Shown piece after piece: positions 52,401-60,099 of a DNA stretch of 64,000 bases. Source of the DNA: Atrina japonica (Eukaryota; Mollusca; Bivalvia; Pterioida; Pinnidae). The stretch spans positions 1 through 64,000 of the forward strand of contig BROG01000081.1 of assembly GCA_030159075.1 (NCBI GenBank), written 5' to 3'. How positions within the stretch are numbered: the stretch's first letter is position 1; the number at the start of each line of letters is the position of its first letter. Position numbers and translations under genes: made by a program. The notes below the pieces were generated by a model. That model saw only the letters and a list, made by a program, of their open reading frames with translations. It was not told the DNA's origin and did not search any database.

Positions 52401-54798
52401 CAGCATATTGCCTTCAAATCCTCTATTTTTCTCTGTCCTATATGTACTCAAATGCACTATACCTCCTGCAAATCATGTGAGCGTAAAGGCCCATGGGCCT
52501 CTTGTTCTCTTGATTGGATTTCCCTCAGGTAAAGAAAACCCAACTTATATCTCTGGAACAAGACTTCGGATCAATTTCAGATATTCAACAAATTCGTTTT
52601 TGAATCAAACTCAGTTTTTGCAAAGTCACATACAATGTTTGGGGTGCACTTTAATTTTGTTGAATAATGACTAATGAGCTTGAAGACTGAAATGCTTTGC
52701 AACCCTTGGCTCCACAGCACAGTTGTTTTCTTAATTCTAAAAAAAAATAAACAAATATAGGTTAATTGGACAGATGTAGGGGAGATGAAGTCTGAAAAAT
52801 TAGGTGGTATTGGTCAGTGAAAAGTCAGGGAATTTTATTTTCTCAACTAAGTGGCAACCCTGTTTGTTTCTCTGTTTGACCATTTGTTTGTATGTCTTTT
52901 TGTCTATTTTGTTTTTTCCACATGTCACACATATTTTAGTTAGAGTCTCGGTAGCAGTGCTTGACCACTTTAGACACCTAAATTCTCCCAGCAGTTAAAA
53001 CTTCTACAACTGATGTTTCATATTCACACCAGATCAAGCACAGATCCTCCCAAATATAATAATAGTATTTGGGCAAAATCGGCATCATATAGATGCTTCT
53101 CAGGGACCAGTCACAGAGTTAAATAGTTTCAGTGATTCCAGTGTTCGGACGAAAAAGTGCTCGAACACTATGTCTTTTACTTTCCTTTTGATTGTATTTC
53201 AGAATGAACATGATTAAACAACGGTACAATAGCATAAACATTAACTGATAAAGTAAAAAATATGTGTTTCCGGTTACTCGAATGACACTGTTTTTTTCCT
53301 CCGACCCTACTACTTTTTATGGTATCAAAATCCAGAACTTCGAAGTTACATGTACATTTTCGATTTCAAATGTAGTGGTCACATCTCGGAGCCATTTTCT
53401 TCAATTCAGCTCGTGCAACGATCAAAAATTAAATCTGTACTTACTGTGGAGATATTTTTTAATCCATCCAAGTATATAGTTTAAAATGTCAACACTTTAA
53501 ATTATGTTTTTTCGGTTGTATAACTTCAGTCACCATGTTTTGTTTCTAAAATCCCACCATCTTGGAAATTGAGAAAATGAGCATGTGCACAAAGTGTAAA
53601 AATGCTACAGTCTGATTCTGGGTAAACTTTTTAACATTTGTACAATGTTATTCCTATATACAAATTTCTGAATAAGCTTATTCAGAAACGAACTATAGCC
53701 ACCTGCACTGGATATTTTGGTCTGTGCGCATGACTATTATCTCAATTTCCAAGATGGTGGGGGTTTATAAAGAAAACTAGTGATCAAAGTTATATGGTAG
53801 AAAAAACATAATTTAAAGTGTTGATTTTTAAGTACGTTTAATTTTTTATCGTTGCATGAGTTGAATTGAAGAAAATAGCTCCGAGATGAGACCTGTTAAA
53901 TCTGTCTGAAATCGCCGGTTTCAGACGTCTCGTATGAAGGGATGGACTGCAACGAAGAAGGAGACAGAAAAATCAAAATGGTGAAATACCTTCTTCATTG
54001 CAGCTGTAACTAGGATAGACCTACATATATAAAATTTATGGTGTTTAAAATCAATGGCCTGTGTTTCATAAAATGTCTTAATTTGATAATCGGCAAATTT
54101 TGATAGATGGATGTAATATGTATGATAATTTATAGACTACTGATTTAGAATTGTCTTACCACCTTAACTCATTCACCCCTGAAGACACATTTGGACTGAC
54201 CTAAGTCACTGATTTACAGAAGAGTTCATTCTTTTTCAGGGGTTGATGAGTTAAAACAAGAGTTAAAGTAGCACAAAGGATGAGAATTTATTTTCCTCCA
54301 GTTGGAGGGTTTTCTTCCTTTCTGAAATTTTGCGGCAATTTTAATTCTTTATTTTCTCCATTAAACCCTTACAAAATGAGCCATTTTTCTCCTATTTTAC
54401 CATTATTGAATCACAATTCTGTAGCACCATACATATAGAGCATCATCACACAATCACCTTTATTTGAAAAACAAATAAACTTCTTCTGAATATGTAGTGA
54501 CACATTTTAATTTGTCTTAAATATATATTGTAATGGACAGCATCTTGTATTACACTAACTTTTTGAATTTTCAGGTGGTACTCTGAGAGCGTTAAAATTA
54601 GAGATGACACTGCCACCATCATCATATGCCACCATGGCACTCAGGGAAATTCTCAAAATAGATACATCTGCTGCTTATCAATCAACACTGAATTCTGGAC
54701 CTCAGCCTGAGAGGGTCCCCACAGCCTTAGCCATCAAAGAGTTCCAAGCCAAAATGGAGGCATCCAAAACAACGGGAACCTCTAACGGCCAGAATTGA
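19048..54798 (+). CDS. PUS7: Pseudouridine synthase 7 homologue (TruD family), 16 coding exons
   Basis: PUS7 converts uridine to pseudouridine in tRNA, mRNA and snRNA, mainly in the nucleus. Sixteen exons with GT-AG borders and matching phases join to 2145 nt, giving 714 residues plus stop; human PUS7 has 661. Exons: 19048-19400, 19705-19795, 24491-24604, 29759-29903, 30439-30559, 31760-31837, 33113-33178, 34826-34888, 38605-38730, 39770-39831, 43908-44065, 44945-45140, 47227-47352, 48072-48141, 51530-51681, 54575-54798. Key motifs are GTKDKRA with the catalytic aspartate at about residue 288, and the TruD signature [10 protein letters not shown] at about 366-375. The helix [14 protein letters not shown], the motif [11 protein letters not shown] and the final [15 protein letters not shown] also match the family. 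Odd features are an RG-rich N-terminus absent from the human protein and a C-terminal tail of about 45 residues. The family identity is certain; a few exon edges could shift by several bases. Confidence 0.95.
19705..19795 (+). CDS. PUS7: PUS7 coding exon 2
   Basis: Encodes [18 protein letters not shown], the conserved TruD-family segment for binding RNA near the N-terminus. Acceptor ATATAG, donor GTATGT; ends at a codon boundary. Confidence 0.9.
19796..23165. other. PUS7 intron 2, first part
   Basis: No gene. At 20580-20700 two copies of GGGGAAAAGAA-GGGCTAGCCAAAAG form a short repeated/inverted motif; otherwise AT-rich unique-looking sequence. Confidence 0.5.
23165..24320. repeat. Minisatellite in PUS7 intron 2
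   Basis: More than 25 degenerate copies of a roughly 25-35-bp unit built on CTATCTATGGATATTATGATG and TCATTGTTAGCC. Long open frames on both strands here are artefacts of the array. Confidence 0.9.
24491..24604 (+). CDS. PUS7: PUS7 coding exon 3
   Basis: Encodes 38 residues, [18 protein letters not shown] through IIDFS, matching the acidic linker of PUS7 proteins. Clean acceptor TTTCATCTAG and donor GTAAGC, phase 0 on both sides. Confidence 0.85.
24605..25908. other. PUS7 intron 3, first part
   Basis: No gene. An ACAGTAAAACCTG word at 24931, often the edge of animal MITEs, has no partner found nearby. Confidence 0.4.
24690..24790. repeat. Fragment of the foldback family seen at 53.4-53.9 kb
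   Basis: Shares TCCATCTTGGTAATTTACAC and GGGCATGTGCAC with the arm at 53555-53590 and the following unpaired part. Confidence 0.55.
25909..29172. mobile_element. Large foldback element with TTAA ends in PUS7 intron 3
   Basis: Starts TTAAGTGCCC (25909) and ends GGGCACTTAA (29163-29172), a perfect inverted pair that includes TTAA at both sides. Internal segments are also inverted. GAATTGCTATGC with flanks near 27970 pairs with 28180-28240 around a centre near 28100, and GACTCGT-rich parts near 26750-26850 pair with 28750-28870. The left arm is longer by about 1 kb, so it may carry an insertion. TTAA duplication suggests a piggyBac-type non-autonomous element; no transposase was recognised. Confidence 0.6.
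29340..29690. repeat. Minisatellite in PUS7 intron 3
   Basis: About 15 copies of a 22-24-bp unit alternating ATTCAGGACATGTGTAATAAC and ATTTAGAGCATGTGTAATAAC. Ends about 70 bp before exon 4. Confidence 0.85.
29759..29903 (+). CDS. PUS7: PUS7 coding exon 4
   Basis: Encodes [19 protein letters not shown] and a basic stretch ending GKARRRGK, equivalent to the KRTIIHQAIKSLFP region of the human enzyme. Acceptor TTTATAG, donor GTAAAT, phase 1. Confidence 0.88.
29979..30096. mobile_element. Small hairpin in PUS7 intron 4
   Basis: AAAAAATCTCAACTGCAGGG with GCAAGATTCCTCAATGT pairs with ACATTGAAGAATCTTGCCCC and GGACTTGAGATTTTT. The arms are about 38 bp each. Confidence 0.7.
30439..30559 (+). CDS. PUS7: PUS7 coding exon 5
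   Basis: Encodes [20 protein letters not shown] and [11 protein letters not shown], closely matching the human CHFVLYKENKDTMDAI. Acceptor TATTTCAG, donor GTGAGA. A foldback element begins 22 bases after the donor. Confidence 0.93.
30582..30758. mobile_element. Foldback MITE family A, copy 2
   Basis: Same arms (CAGTAACTATGGTCCTG and CAGGACCGCAGTTACTG) and the same centre (AACAATCAGTTACTATAA) as 15676-15849. Lies 22 bp inside PUS7 intron 5. Confidence 0.85.
31310..31500. repeat. 21-bp minisatellite in PUS7 intron 5
   Basis: About nine copies of ACAGTACCCAACACAGAATAT with small changes. Since 21 is a multiple of three, several frames stay open on both strands, which explains the short ORFs here. 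A near-duplicate of about 65 bp (TGTAAATGGTGAAACCTCAA) follows at 31513 and 31599. Confidence 0.9.
31760..31837 (+). CDS. PUS7: PUS7 coding exon 6 (catalytic aspartate)
   Basis: Encodes [20 protein letters not shown]. The D of GTKDKRA is the expected nucleophile of TruD enzymes. Acceptor TTTTTTCCAG, donor GTAACC, phases 2/2. Confidence 0.95.
32583..32750. repeat. Short duplicated, exon-like sequence in PUS7 intron 6
   Basis: CAGAACTGTTAAGACAATTTT at 32590 is partly repeated at 32712 (AGAACTGTAAGACAACTTTC). The first copy is bounded by CAG and GTAAAA and is open, but its phase does not fit exons 6 and 7, so it is not included in the gene. Confidence 0.35.
33113..33178 (+). CDS. PUS7: PUS7 coding exon 7
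   Basis: Encodes [20 protein letters not shown], the helix leading to the conserved GNF strand. Acceptor TTTTTTGTAG, donor GTAAAC. Confidence 0.9.
33500..34800 (+). repeat. Dispersed repeat R, copy in PUS7 intron 7
   Basis: Starts CAGCCAAAGGCTCAAGGTGACC, the same edge as the full copy at 57970. Contains CAAACTTGGCAGGA-type words, AAATCTTCTTATGAACCA and AAAGGTCAAGGTTATAG. It includes a second internal unit (34380 onward) and an inserted fragment (33860-34070) related to 43305-43560. Confidence 0.75.
34826..34888 (+). CDS. PUS7: PUS7 coding exon 8
   Basis: Encodes [20 protein letters not shown], the family's PLKLGxLxGNxFTxVLR motif. Acceptor TTTTACAG, donor GTAGGT. A long copy of a dispersed repeat ends just upstream. 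Confidence 0.95.
36302..37073. mobile_element. hAT-type non-autonomous transposon in PUS7 intron 8
   Basis: Ends TAGGGCTGCCA and TGGCAGCCCTA form inverted termini. An exact 8-bp duplication GTCTAGAT flanks it (36294-36301, 37074-37081), as expected for hAT elements. Subterminal parts are also inverted (GTATTGCGATAC, ATTGC words). 772 bp, no transposase. Confidence 0.9.
37109..37389 (+). repeat. tRNA-headed SINE, full-length copy, with TSD
   Basis: Head GAGCCAGCCTGGCTCAGTTG with A box and GTGAGTTCAAGTCC B box. A body with GAGGTCCCGTGTCAC follows, then the 3' domain TTCTTGAGTAGGACGTTAAA and a short CAA-rich tail. Exact 11-bp duplication TGATTGGTTCA at 37098-37108 and 37390-37400. The SINE was inserted 25 bp beyond the hAT element. 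Confidence 0.9.
37540..38050 (+). repeat. Dispersed repeat R, rearranged copy in PUS7 intron 8
   Basis: Contains CAAAGTTTACAAATGAA, GGGTCAAGGTCATAGG, then a restart at GCTCACCTGAACCAAAAG and AACCAAACTTGGTAGG. It looks like the tail of one copy joined to the head of another. Confidence 0.7.
38605..38730 (+). CDS. PUS7: PUS7 coding exon 9 (TruD signature)
   Basis: Encodes [16 protein letters not shown] followed by [19 protein letters not shown]. The NYYGMQRFG block is the diagnostic TruD motif. The acceptor is a long T run then AAAG; donor GTTAGC. Confidence 0.96.
39770..39831 (+). CDS. PUS7: PUS7 coding exon 10
   Basis: Encodes [20 protein letters not shown], aligned with human [20 protein letters not shown]. 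Acceptor CATTTCAG, donor GTAATA, phase 1. Confidence 0.92.
41868..41907. repeat. 40-bp palindrome in PUS7 intron 10
   Basis: CAGCGATATATAAAGCT and its inverted partner AGCTTTATATATATCGCTG meet with only a few loop bases. It could form a cruciform. Confidence 0.8.
43908..44065 (+). CDS. PUS7: PUS7 coding exon 11
   Basis: Encodes [39 protein letters not shown] and NYANAFQK. The acceptor GGTTGAAAAG is poor in pyrimidines, but it is the only one near that keeps phase 1. Donor GTTTGT. Confidence 0.87.
44391..44570. mobile_element. Foldback MITE with TACATTGGAATC ends, intron 11
   Basis: Ends TACATTGGAATCTCGTTAT and ATAACGGGATTCCAATGTA are inverted. The interior has CTCGAATTCCTGATATCTCG. 180 bp. 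Confidence 0.85.
44945..45140 (+). CDS. PUS7: PUS7 coding exon 12
   Basis: Encodes [19 protein letters not shown] and [14 protein letters not shown], then an acidic run (DDQEEEEGA). Acceptor TTACCTAG, donor GTAAAA. A 42-bp minisatellite begins within about ten bases of the donor. Confidence 0.93.
45145..45705. repeat. 42-bp minisatellite abutting the exon 12 donor
   Basis: About 13 copies of a unit containing ATCACCCATTGCCATTTGTT and GCCAGATTTCCCATAAAAA. It starts within a few bases of the GTAAAA donor of PUS7 exon 12. Confidence 0.92.
45751..46189. mobile_element. Inverted-repeat element, intron 12
   Basis: TACAGTAAAACTTTGATGAG at the left pairs with ACTTATCAACGTTCTACTGT at the right, with further pairing inside. 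About 440 bp, no coding sequence. Confidence 0.65.
46480..47165. repeat. C-rich and AT-rich tandem repeat, intron 12
   Basis: Repeated ATAAAATGACCCCC units and GGCTATCCAACCATAATTAT units (46800-47100). C runs reach about 14 bases. Ends about 60 bp before exon 13. Confidence 0.75.
47227..47352 (+). CDS. PUS7: PUS7 coding exon 13
   Basis: Encodes [20 protein letters not shown], matching human YSIHDVVMPLPGFDVIYP. Acceptor TCAATGCAG, donor GTATGA, phases 1/1. Confidence 0.94.
48072..48141 (+). CDS. PUS7: PUS7 coding exon 14
   Basis: Encodes [20 protein letters not shown], matching the AYREMLTADNLDIDNMRH region of the family. Acceptor TTCTATAG, donor GTATGT. Confidence 0.9.
48142..49689. other. 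PUS7 intron 14, first part
   Basis: AT-rich with a dispersed-repeat fragment at 48185-48225. No other exon supported. Confidence 0.4.
49690..50595. repeat. Large tandem repeat, period about 425 bp, intron 14
   Basis: TAGTAGTCGGATTCGACGGC at 49918 recurs as TAGTAGTTGGATTTCAGTGG near 50346. CGGCGGATTCGAACAAATAA at 49751 recurs near 50173, and ACTACAGAGTCGGATCGAAA at 50103 near 50520. About two copies, diverged. Confidence 0.75.
51530..51681 (+). CDS. PUS7: PUS7 coding exon 15
   Basis: Encodes [19 protein letters not shown], matching human YSLSGAYRKIIIRPQNVSW, then a variable acidic linker. Acceptor ACATTCAG, donor GTAAGT, phase 1. Confidence 0.93.
51780..52862. mobile_element. Element with CAGGGTTGCCAC inverted ends, intron 15
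   Basis: Left end CAGGGTTGCCACCTTACTTG, right end GTGGCAACCCTG. AAAGTCAGGGAA words lie inside both ends. CAGGG termini suggest hAT, but no 8-bp duplication was found. It contains the tail of dispersed repeat R (52320-52510: GTGACCTTGACCTTTGA to GGCCTCTTGTTC). Confidence 0.6.
53355..53935. mobile_element. Long foldback element, intron 15
   Basis: Arms of about 200 bp: CATCTCGGAGCCATTTTCTT near 53382 pairs with AAGAAAATAGCTCCGAGATG near 53869. CAACACTTTAAATTATG and CCACCATCTTGGAAATTGAG pair likewise. An unpaired centre of about 110 bp remains. Pieces recur at 24690-24790. Confidence 0.8.
54575..54798 (+). CDS. PUS7: PUS7 coding exon 16 and stop
   Basis: Encodes [20 protein letters not shown], the conserved final helix of PUS7, then a tail of about 45 residues rich in S, T and Q. 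Acceptor AATTTTCAG; TGA stop at 54796-54798. No canonical AATAAA was noticed close downstream. Confidence 0.94.
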
Positions 54799-55915
54799 CA
54801 TGTATCAAATGTGAAATCATGAATAATTAATCATTTTATGATTGTATATAGAACAATATTCTTAAGTTTTGCAAGTAGAAACTAAAAATCACCCCAACTC
54901 ACTTGTGAGATGGAAAGAAGGGCACAGTTTAATATTTTTATGCTATCTAAAATATTAATGTAGTTGTAAATATTTCTTTGTGGGGGTATTTGGAGTCATC
55001 GGGCAGTTTCTTGATGTTAACTTGAAATAGCTCAATGGATTGATTTTGAAAATGGCCTCTTTGAAGACTGAACATAGGAAGAGATTCATGTGACCAATTT
55101 CACCTTTGGACTTCCATAGTTTGCCCTTGATAATATGAAATATAATTATAGATGTAGTGATACAGAAGAATTGTATATTGTCTGGGTCACTCTGGAATGT
55201 CTGAATGTGGTAGGTTAGGTTGAGTTGATTTTTTAACATTTCAAACTTCTGTCTGAATCTGAGTACAAATTAATGGTAGTAGGAGCTACAAAAACACTTT
55301 AAAATATGTATGTGTGTATGTTCTAAAAATATTACAGGTTAATTTGGATAATTATAATAATGTACCAGCCTTATTACTGACAAAAGGGTAATTTCCAGAT
55401 TTCCCAAACGAGCAAAAATCTGCGTGGATCATGTACCATAATTTAATTGCAAAAGTACATTAACAGAACAAATATGCTTATATCATTTTAAATATCACAT
55501 TTGTACTGGTAAGTAGGGTACATGTAAAAGATACAGAAAATTGCCATTAATATTATCATGATGTTATAACGGTAGACTGCATAGATTTTCATATGTAACA
55601 GTATCACATCCATGGTGTTCAACATAAGTTTCTTTGTGACAGGTGATCGCTTTGGAATATATATTAGATAAAATATTACATCAAATCTTTTCTGTCTGAT
55701 TTTGATTTCCTTATATGGTAAGTATCCGAGATGGAAACTATACTAATTCACTGTCATTGCTGCTCGACAGTACGCTACTTGCATTGGTTTATAAAAGTCA
55801 AAGTTATCCCTAATCACAATCGTAAATACATGTATGTCGTCTGCCAGTGTACAAAGCTTGTAGAGACTGTTACAATTTACACCCCAATAGATACAACAAA
55901 ATTTGTGAATATCCT
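54799..55915. other. PUS7 3' flank
   Basis: Probably holds the 3' untranslated region. No AATAAA was noticed near the stop codon. No coding sequence supported. Confidence 0.4.
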
Positions 55916-55919
55916 CACC

Positions 55920-56800
55920 ATCAACAATGTAACATTACTTGTGATGTTAAAGACATCATTTGTGATGGTAAAGACATCGTTTGTGATGGTAGAGTCATAA
56001 TTTGTGATGGTAAAGACATCGTTTGTGATGCTAAAGACATCATTTGTGACGGTAAAGACATTGTGATGCTAAAGACATCATTTATGATGATAAATACATC
56101 ATTTGTGACACTAAATACATCGCTTGTGATGGTAAAGACATCATTTGTGATGCTAAAGACATCATTTGTGACGCTAAAGACATCATTTGTGATGGAAAAA
56201 ACATCGTTTGTGATGGTAAAGACATCATTTGTGACACTAAATACATCGCTTGTGATGGTAAAGACATCGTTTGTGATGCTAAAGACATCATTTGTGATGG
56301 AAAAAACATCGTTTGTGATGGTAAAGACATCATTTGTGACACTAAATACATCGCTTGTGATGGTAAAGACATCGTTTGTGATGCTAAAGACATCATTTGT
56401 GATGGAAAAAACATCGTTTGTGATGGTAAAGACATCATTTGTGACACTAAATACATCGCTTGTGATGGTAAAGACATCGTTTGTGATGCTAAAGACATCA
56501 TTTGTGATGGAAAAAACATCGTTTGTGATGGTAAAGACATCATTTGTGACAGTAAAGACATTGTTTGTAATGGTTAAGACATCATTTGTTATGGTAAAGC
56601 AAAAAAACATCGTTTGTGATAGTTAAGACATCATTTGTGGCGGTGAAGACAATATTTGTTATGGTAAAGACATTGTGATGGTGAAGACATTGTTTGTGAT
56701 GCTACATACATTATTTGTGACGGTGAAGACATCATTTGACAAGTAAAGACAATGTTTGTGATGATAAGGACATTGTTTGTGATGGTGAAGACATCAACCA
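55920..56800. repeat. 21-bp minisatellite with a 105-bp higher-order unit
   Basis: About 40 copies of TTTGTGATGGTAAAGACATCA. From about 56107 to 56540 a five-copy block of 105 bp is repeated; the marker GACACTAAATACATCGC occurs near 56108, 56232, 56337 and 56442, the last three at exact 105-bp spacing. The 21-bp period keeps frames open on both strands (up to 259 codons), which is not evidence for a gene. Confidence 0.95.
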
Positions 56801-57960
56801 TTATAAGGAAGTAGAGTTAAAGTCAATAAAAAGCTATCTATTGTTGAACCTGATTGGTCAAGAGACTTATTTACATCAGCAAATCAAATTATGCGTAGTA
56901 TTCCACAAAATTAGCACTTCAAGCTGTAAACAAAGAGGTATTATTTTATATGCTACAATCCAAGAAAGCTTTAGGCTAGGCCCTATCACAAATAAACAAG
57001 GCCTACTACAGATTGAAAAAGTATTCTTTTTTCAAACCGGCTCAGAGTAGACGTTTGATGTTTTATACGCTGCCATGAATCCAAGTACTGTAACGACAAA
57101 TCTGGTTACAATCCCCCGCGCAGATTTCTGCCCGAATGAGATTGGACCATACAGGTTGTTTTAGAGCAAAGTGGAAATACAGCCGGCTACCAGTTTACAT
57201 TTATTCGCGCCTTCTCGGTTTTGTTCCTCATATATTATCTTCCAGTTTTTGTAAAGTAAACGAAAATATTCTTATTTTAGTCAATTAACTTTATTTTGTA
57301 TAAAGAAACCATAGAGACTTAAAACATACCACAGAGGGTTATTTAGTTGAACGCCAAATTACTGAAATGTAGCAGGCGATGAAAAATGTGCGGAGGGACC
57401 GGGAATCGAACACACGGCCTTCCGAACACTAGCAGGGCGCTTTTACCAATTTCGTTACCGAAACCGGAAATAACATTGAGGAACATTTTTCTAGAATCAC
57501 GTAACTGGCGATAATAAAAGTAGGATTATAACGGTAATCAGAGCTAACTCGAAAGTTTCCTATTCAAAAACCAAACATCACAATTTTTTAACATTTAGGT
57601 TTACCGTGGAAGTCCCTTGTTTTACGATTGTACATCTAACACGTGTTTGACTCGGCTTTTATATATCGCTGCTAAAATTGAGACGTATGCATTACATATC
57701 GTGTGAAATAATCAATATACTTCGAAAAATACATGTAATTCAGAAAATATATGTCTCTGTTGAATACAATATCACGAAAATAAAAATTATATTGTTAGAT
57801 GAGAAGTAGATCTGGGTATTTTTGTAATTCGGGCACATTCCCAATAATACTGGCGGCGAGTGACATTTTCATCTACTTATCTGATAAAAAATTATATTTT
57901 AGTCTTATTTCTGAAACAAAACTTAAGAATTTTTTTTCATCATTTAGCTGTAACGGGGAC
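56801..57960. other. Gene-free stretch with a diverged local duplication
   Basis: GTGGAAGTCCCTTGTTTTAC near 57608 resembles GGGGACGTCCC (57956) plus TTTACACGCATACATCCAAC (59937), which are now split by repeat R. No gene is supported. Confidence 0.5.
57391..57468 (-). repeat. tRNA-like SINE head
   Basis: On the minus strand GGTAAAAGCGC and GTGTTCGATTCCCGG resemble A and B boxes, and the ends CCGG and CCGG/CTCCG are tRNA-like. The D and anticodon arms do not fold well, so it is a SINE or tRNA relic. Confidence 0.45.
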
Positions 57961-57969
57961 GTCCCTTTT

Positions 57970-59939
57970 TAGGTCACCTGAGCCAAAGGCTCGGGGTGAC
58001 CTATTGCGGTCGTCTGTCGTCGTCCGTCGTTAACATTTACACATTTTCGACTTCTTCTCAAGAACCAGTGAACCAATTTTCACCAAACTTGGCATGTATC
58101 ATCCCCATGTGAAGCCGCATAAAGTTTGCGAATGAAAAGGGGCTAGCTCCCATAGGGGCTCCAAAAAGGACCAAAAATTGGTACATCTTTAAAAATCTTC
58201 TTCTAATGAACCATTGATCAGATGACTTTCAAATTGTTAAGCCAATATCTACAAAGTTTGCGAATGAAAATGAAATCTGTTGATAAACTACTAAACCCCA
58301 CTAGGGGGCACTTCAGTATTGCAGGGTACAGTTGTACAACAAATTGTTTAATAACTCAAAACTGATCAACTTTTTGTATACAAAGATATATGAGAAAGTT
58401 GTTATGAATTATCTAAGGATCATTTTGACAAAATTTTAAGATCATTGGGTCAAAGGTCAAGGTCACAGACACCAAAGTAAACGGAAAATATGTTCTTTTT
58501 GTTTAAAAGTTTCAACATTTTTTACTACTTCACCACTGTTTCAATTTGAACCAAACTTGACAGAAAGTATAACCATGTAAAGCCGCATTACGCTTGTGGA
58601 TGAAAAGGGGCTAGAACCAAACATGGCTTTCATGACTAAAAATAGAACGAATGCAGCAGCAGTTTTTTTATTTAATACATGTATCTCCAAAATTATTAAA
58701 GCTAGAGAAAAAACCGTTACCCTAAAATGAGCAGCTTGCAAAAATCTACAAATATTTCATTTTGGTGGAAATTGTCTGGTCTGCCCTTATGTAAGTTATT
58801 TCCCATTTTTTGTTGATTTTTCATGTTTTTTGACATTATCTTGAAAAGTATAATAGCTAGAGTAAAAGTGAAAGCAACAAATATGTTCAGCACGTAAAGA
58901 TCTACAAAAAAGTCAAGTAGGCCAAAATTGTCGGGTCACCCCTTATGGGAGTTATTTCTCCTTTTAAATGGATTTTTCATGTTTTTTGACATTATCTTGA
59001 AAAGTATAATAGCTAGAGTAAAAGTGAAAGAAGCAAAAATGTTCAGCATGCAAAGATCTACAAAAAAGTCAAGAGGCCAAAATTGTTGGGTCACCCGTTA
59101 TGGGAGTCTTTTCCCTTTTTTGTGGATTTTTCATGTGTTTTGAATTTTTTAAATATTATCTTGAAAAGTATAATAGCTAGAGTAAAAGTGAAAGAAGCAA
59201 AGCTGTTCAGCACGCAAAGATCTACAAAAAGTCAAGAGGCTGAAATTGTCAGGTCACCCCTTATTGGAGTTATTTCCCCATTTTGTGGATTTTTCATGTT
59301 TTTGGATGTTTTTTGACATTATCTAGTAAAAGTGAAAGAAGCAAAAATGTTCACCACGCAAATATCTACAAAAAAGTTAGTAAGGTAAAAATTGTCGGGT
59401 CGCCCGTTGTGGGAGTTATTTCCCCTTTTTGTAGATTTTTAAGTTTATTTTTCATGTTTTTGGATGTTTTTGACATTATCTTGAAAAGTATAATAGCTAG
59501 AGTAAAAGTGAAAGCAACAAAAATGTTCAGCACGTAAAGATCTACAAAAAAGTCAGGTAGGCCGAAATTGGCAGGTCACCCCTTATGGGAGTAATTTCCC
59601 TTTTTAGTGGATTTTTCATGTTTTTGGATATTTTTGACATTATCTTGAAAAGTATAATAGCTAGAGTAAAAGTGAAAGAAGCAATCTGATCAGCACGAAA
59701 AGATCTACAAAAAAGTCAAATTGGCCGAAATTGTCATGTCACCCCTTATGGGAGTTATTTCCCCTTTTAAGTGGATTTTTCATATTTTTGGATTCTTTTT
59801 GACATTGAAAAGTATAATAGCTAGAGTAAAAGAGAAAGAGGCAAAACTGTTCAGCATGCAGTTATTATCATGTCAGTGCTCATGGGGAGTTAATTATGTT
59901 CTGCTCAGGTGACCGTCAAGGCCCATCAGGCCTCTTGTT
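57970..59939 (+). repeat. Dispersed repeat R, complete 1.97-kb copy
   Basis: Begins AGGTCACCTGAGCCAAAGGC and ends GTCAAGGCCCATCAGGCCTC TTGTTT. The 5' part has AACCAGTGAACCAATTTTCA and CCAAACTTGGCATG. AAAGGTCAAGGTCACAG is at 58452. The 3' half is a tandem array. No open reading frame of note, so it is non-autonomous. Confidence 0.8.
58740..59880. repeat. 160-bp tandem array inside repeat R
   Basis: Seven copies with ATCTTGAAAAGTATAATAGC and AAGATCTACAAAAAAGTCA, spaced 156-164 bp. Confidence 0.9.
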
Positions 59940-60099
59940 TACACGCATACATCCAACACACGTTTTACTTCAGGTTTTCATACAACTAAAACTAAGACCT
60001 ACATGTTAAGTGATAATCAGAAATAATACATAAAATTCAAAATTGATATGATTTTATTTTATTTTATTTTGACTTTTATACAAAAGTATCTTATGACAG

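Noticed and set aside
55847..56626. Open frame of 259 codons on + and 229 on -
   Set aside because: Both come from the 21-bp minisatellite; the period is a multiple of three, so several frames stay open. No non-repeat coding sequence.
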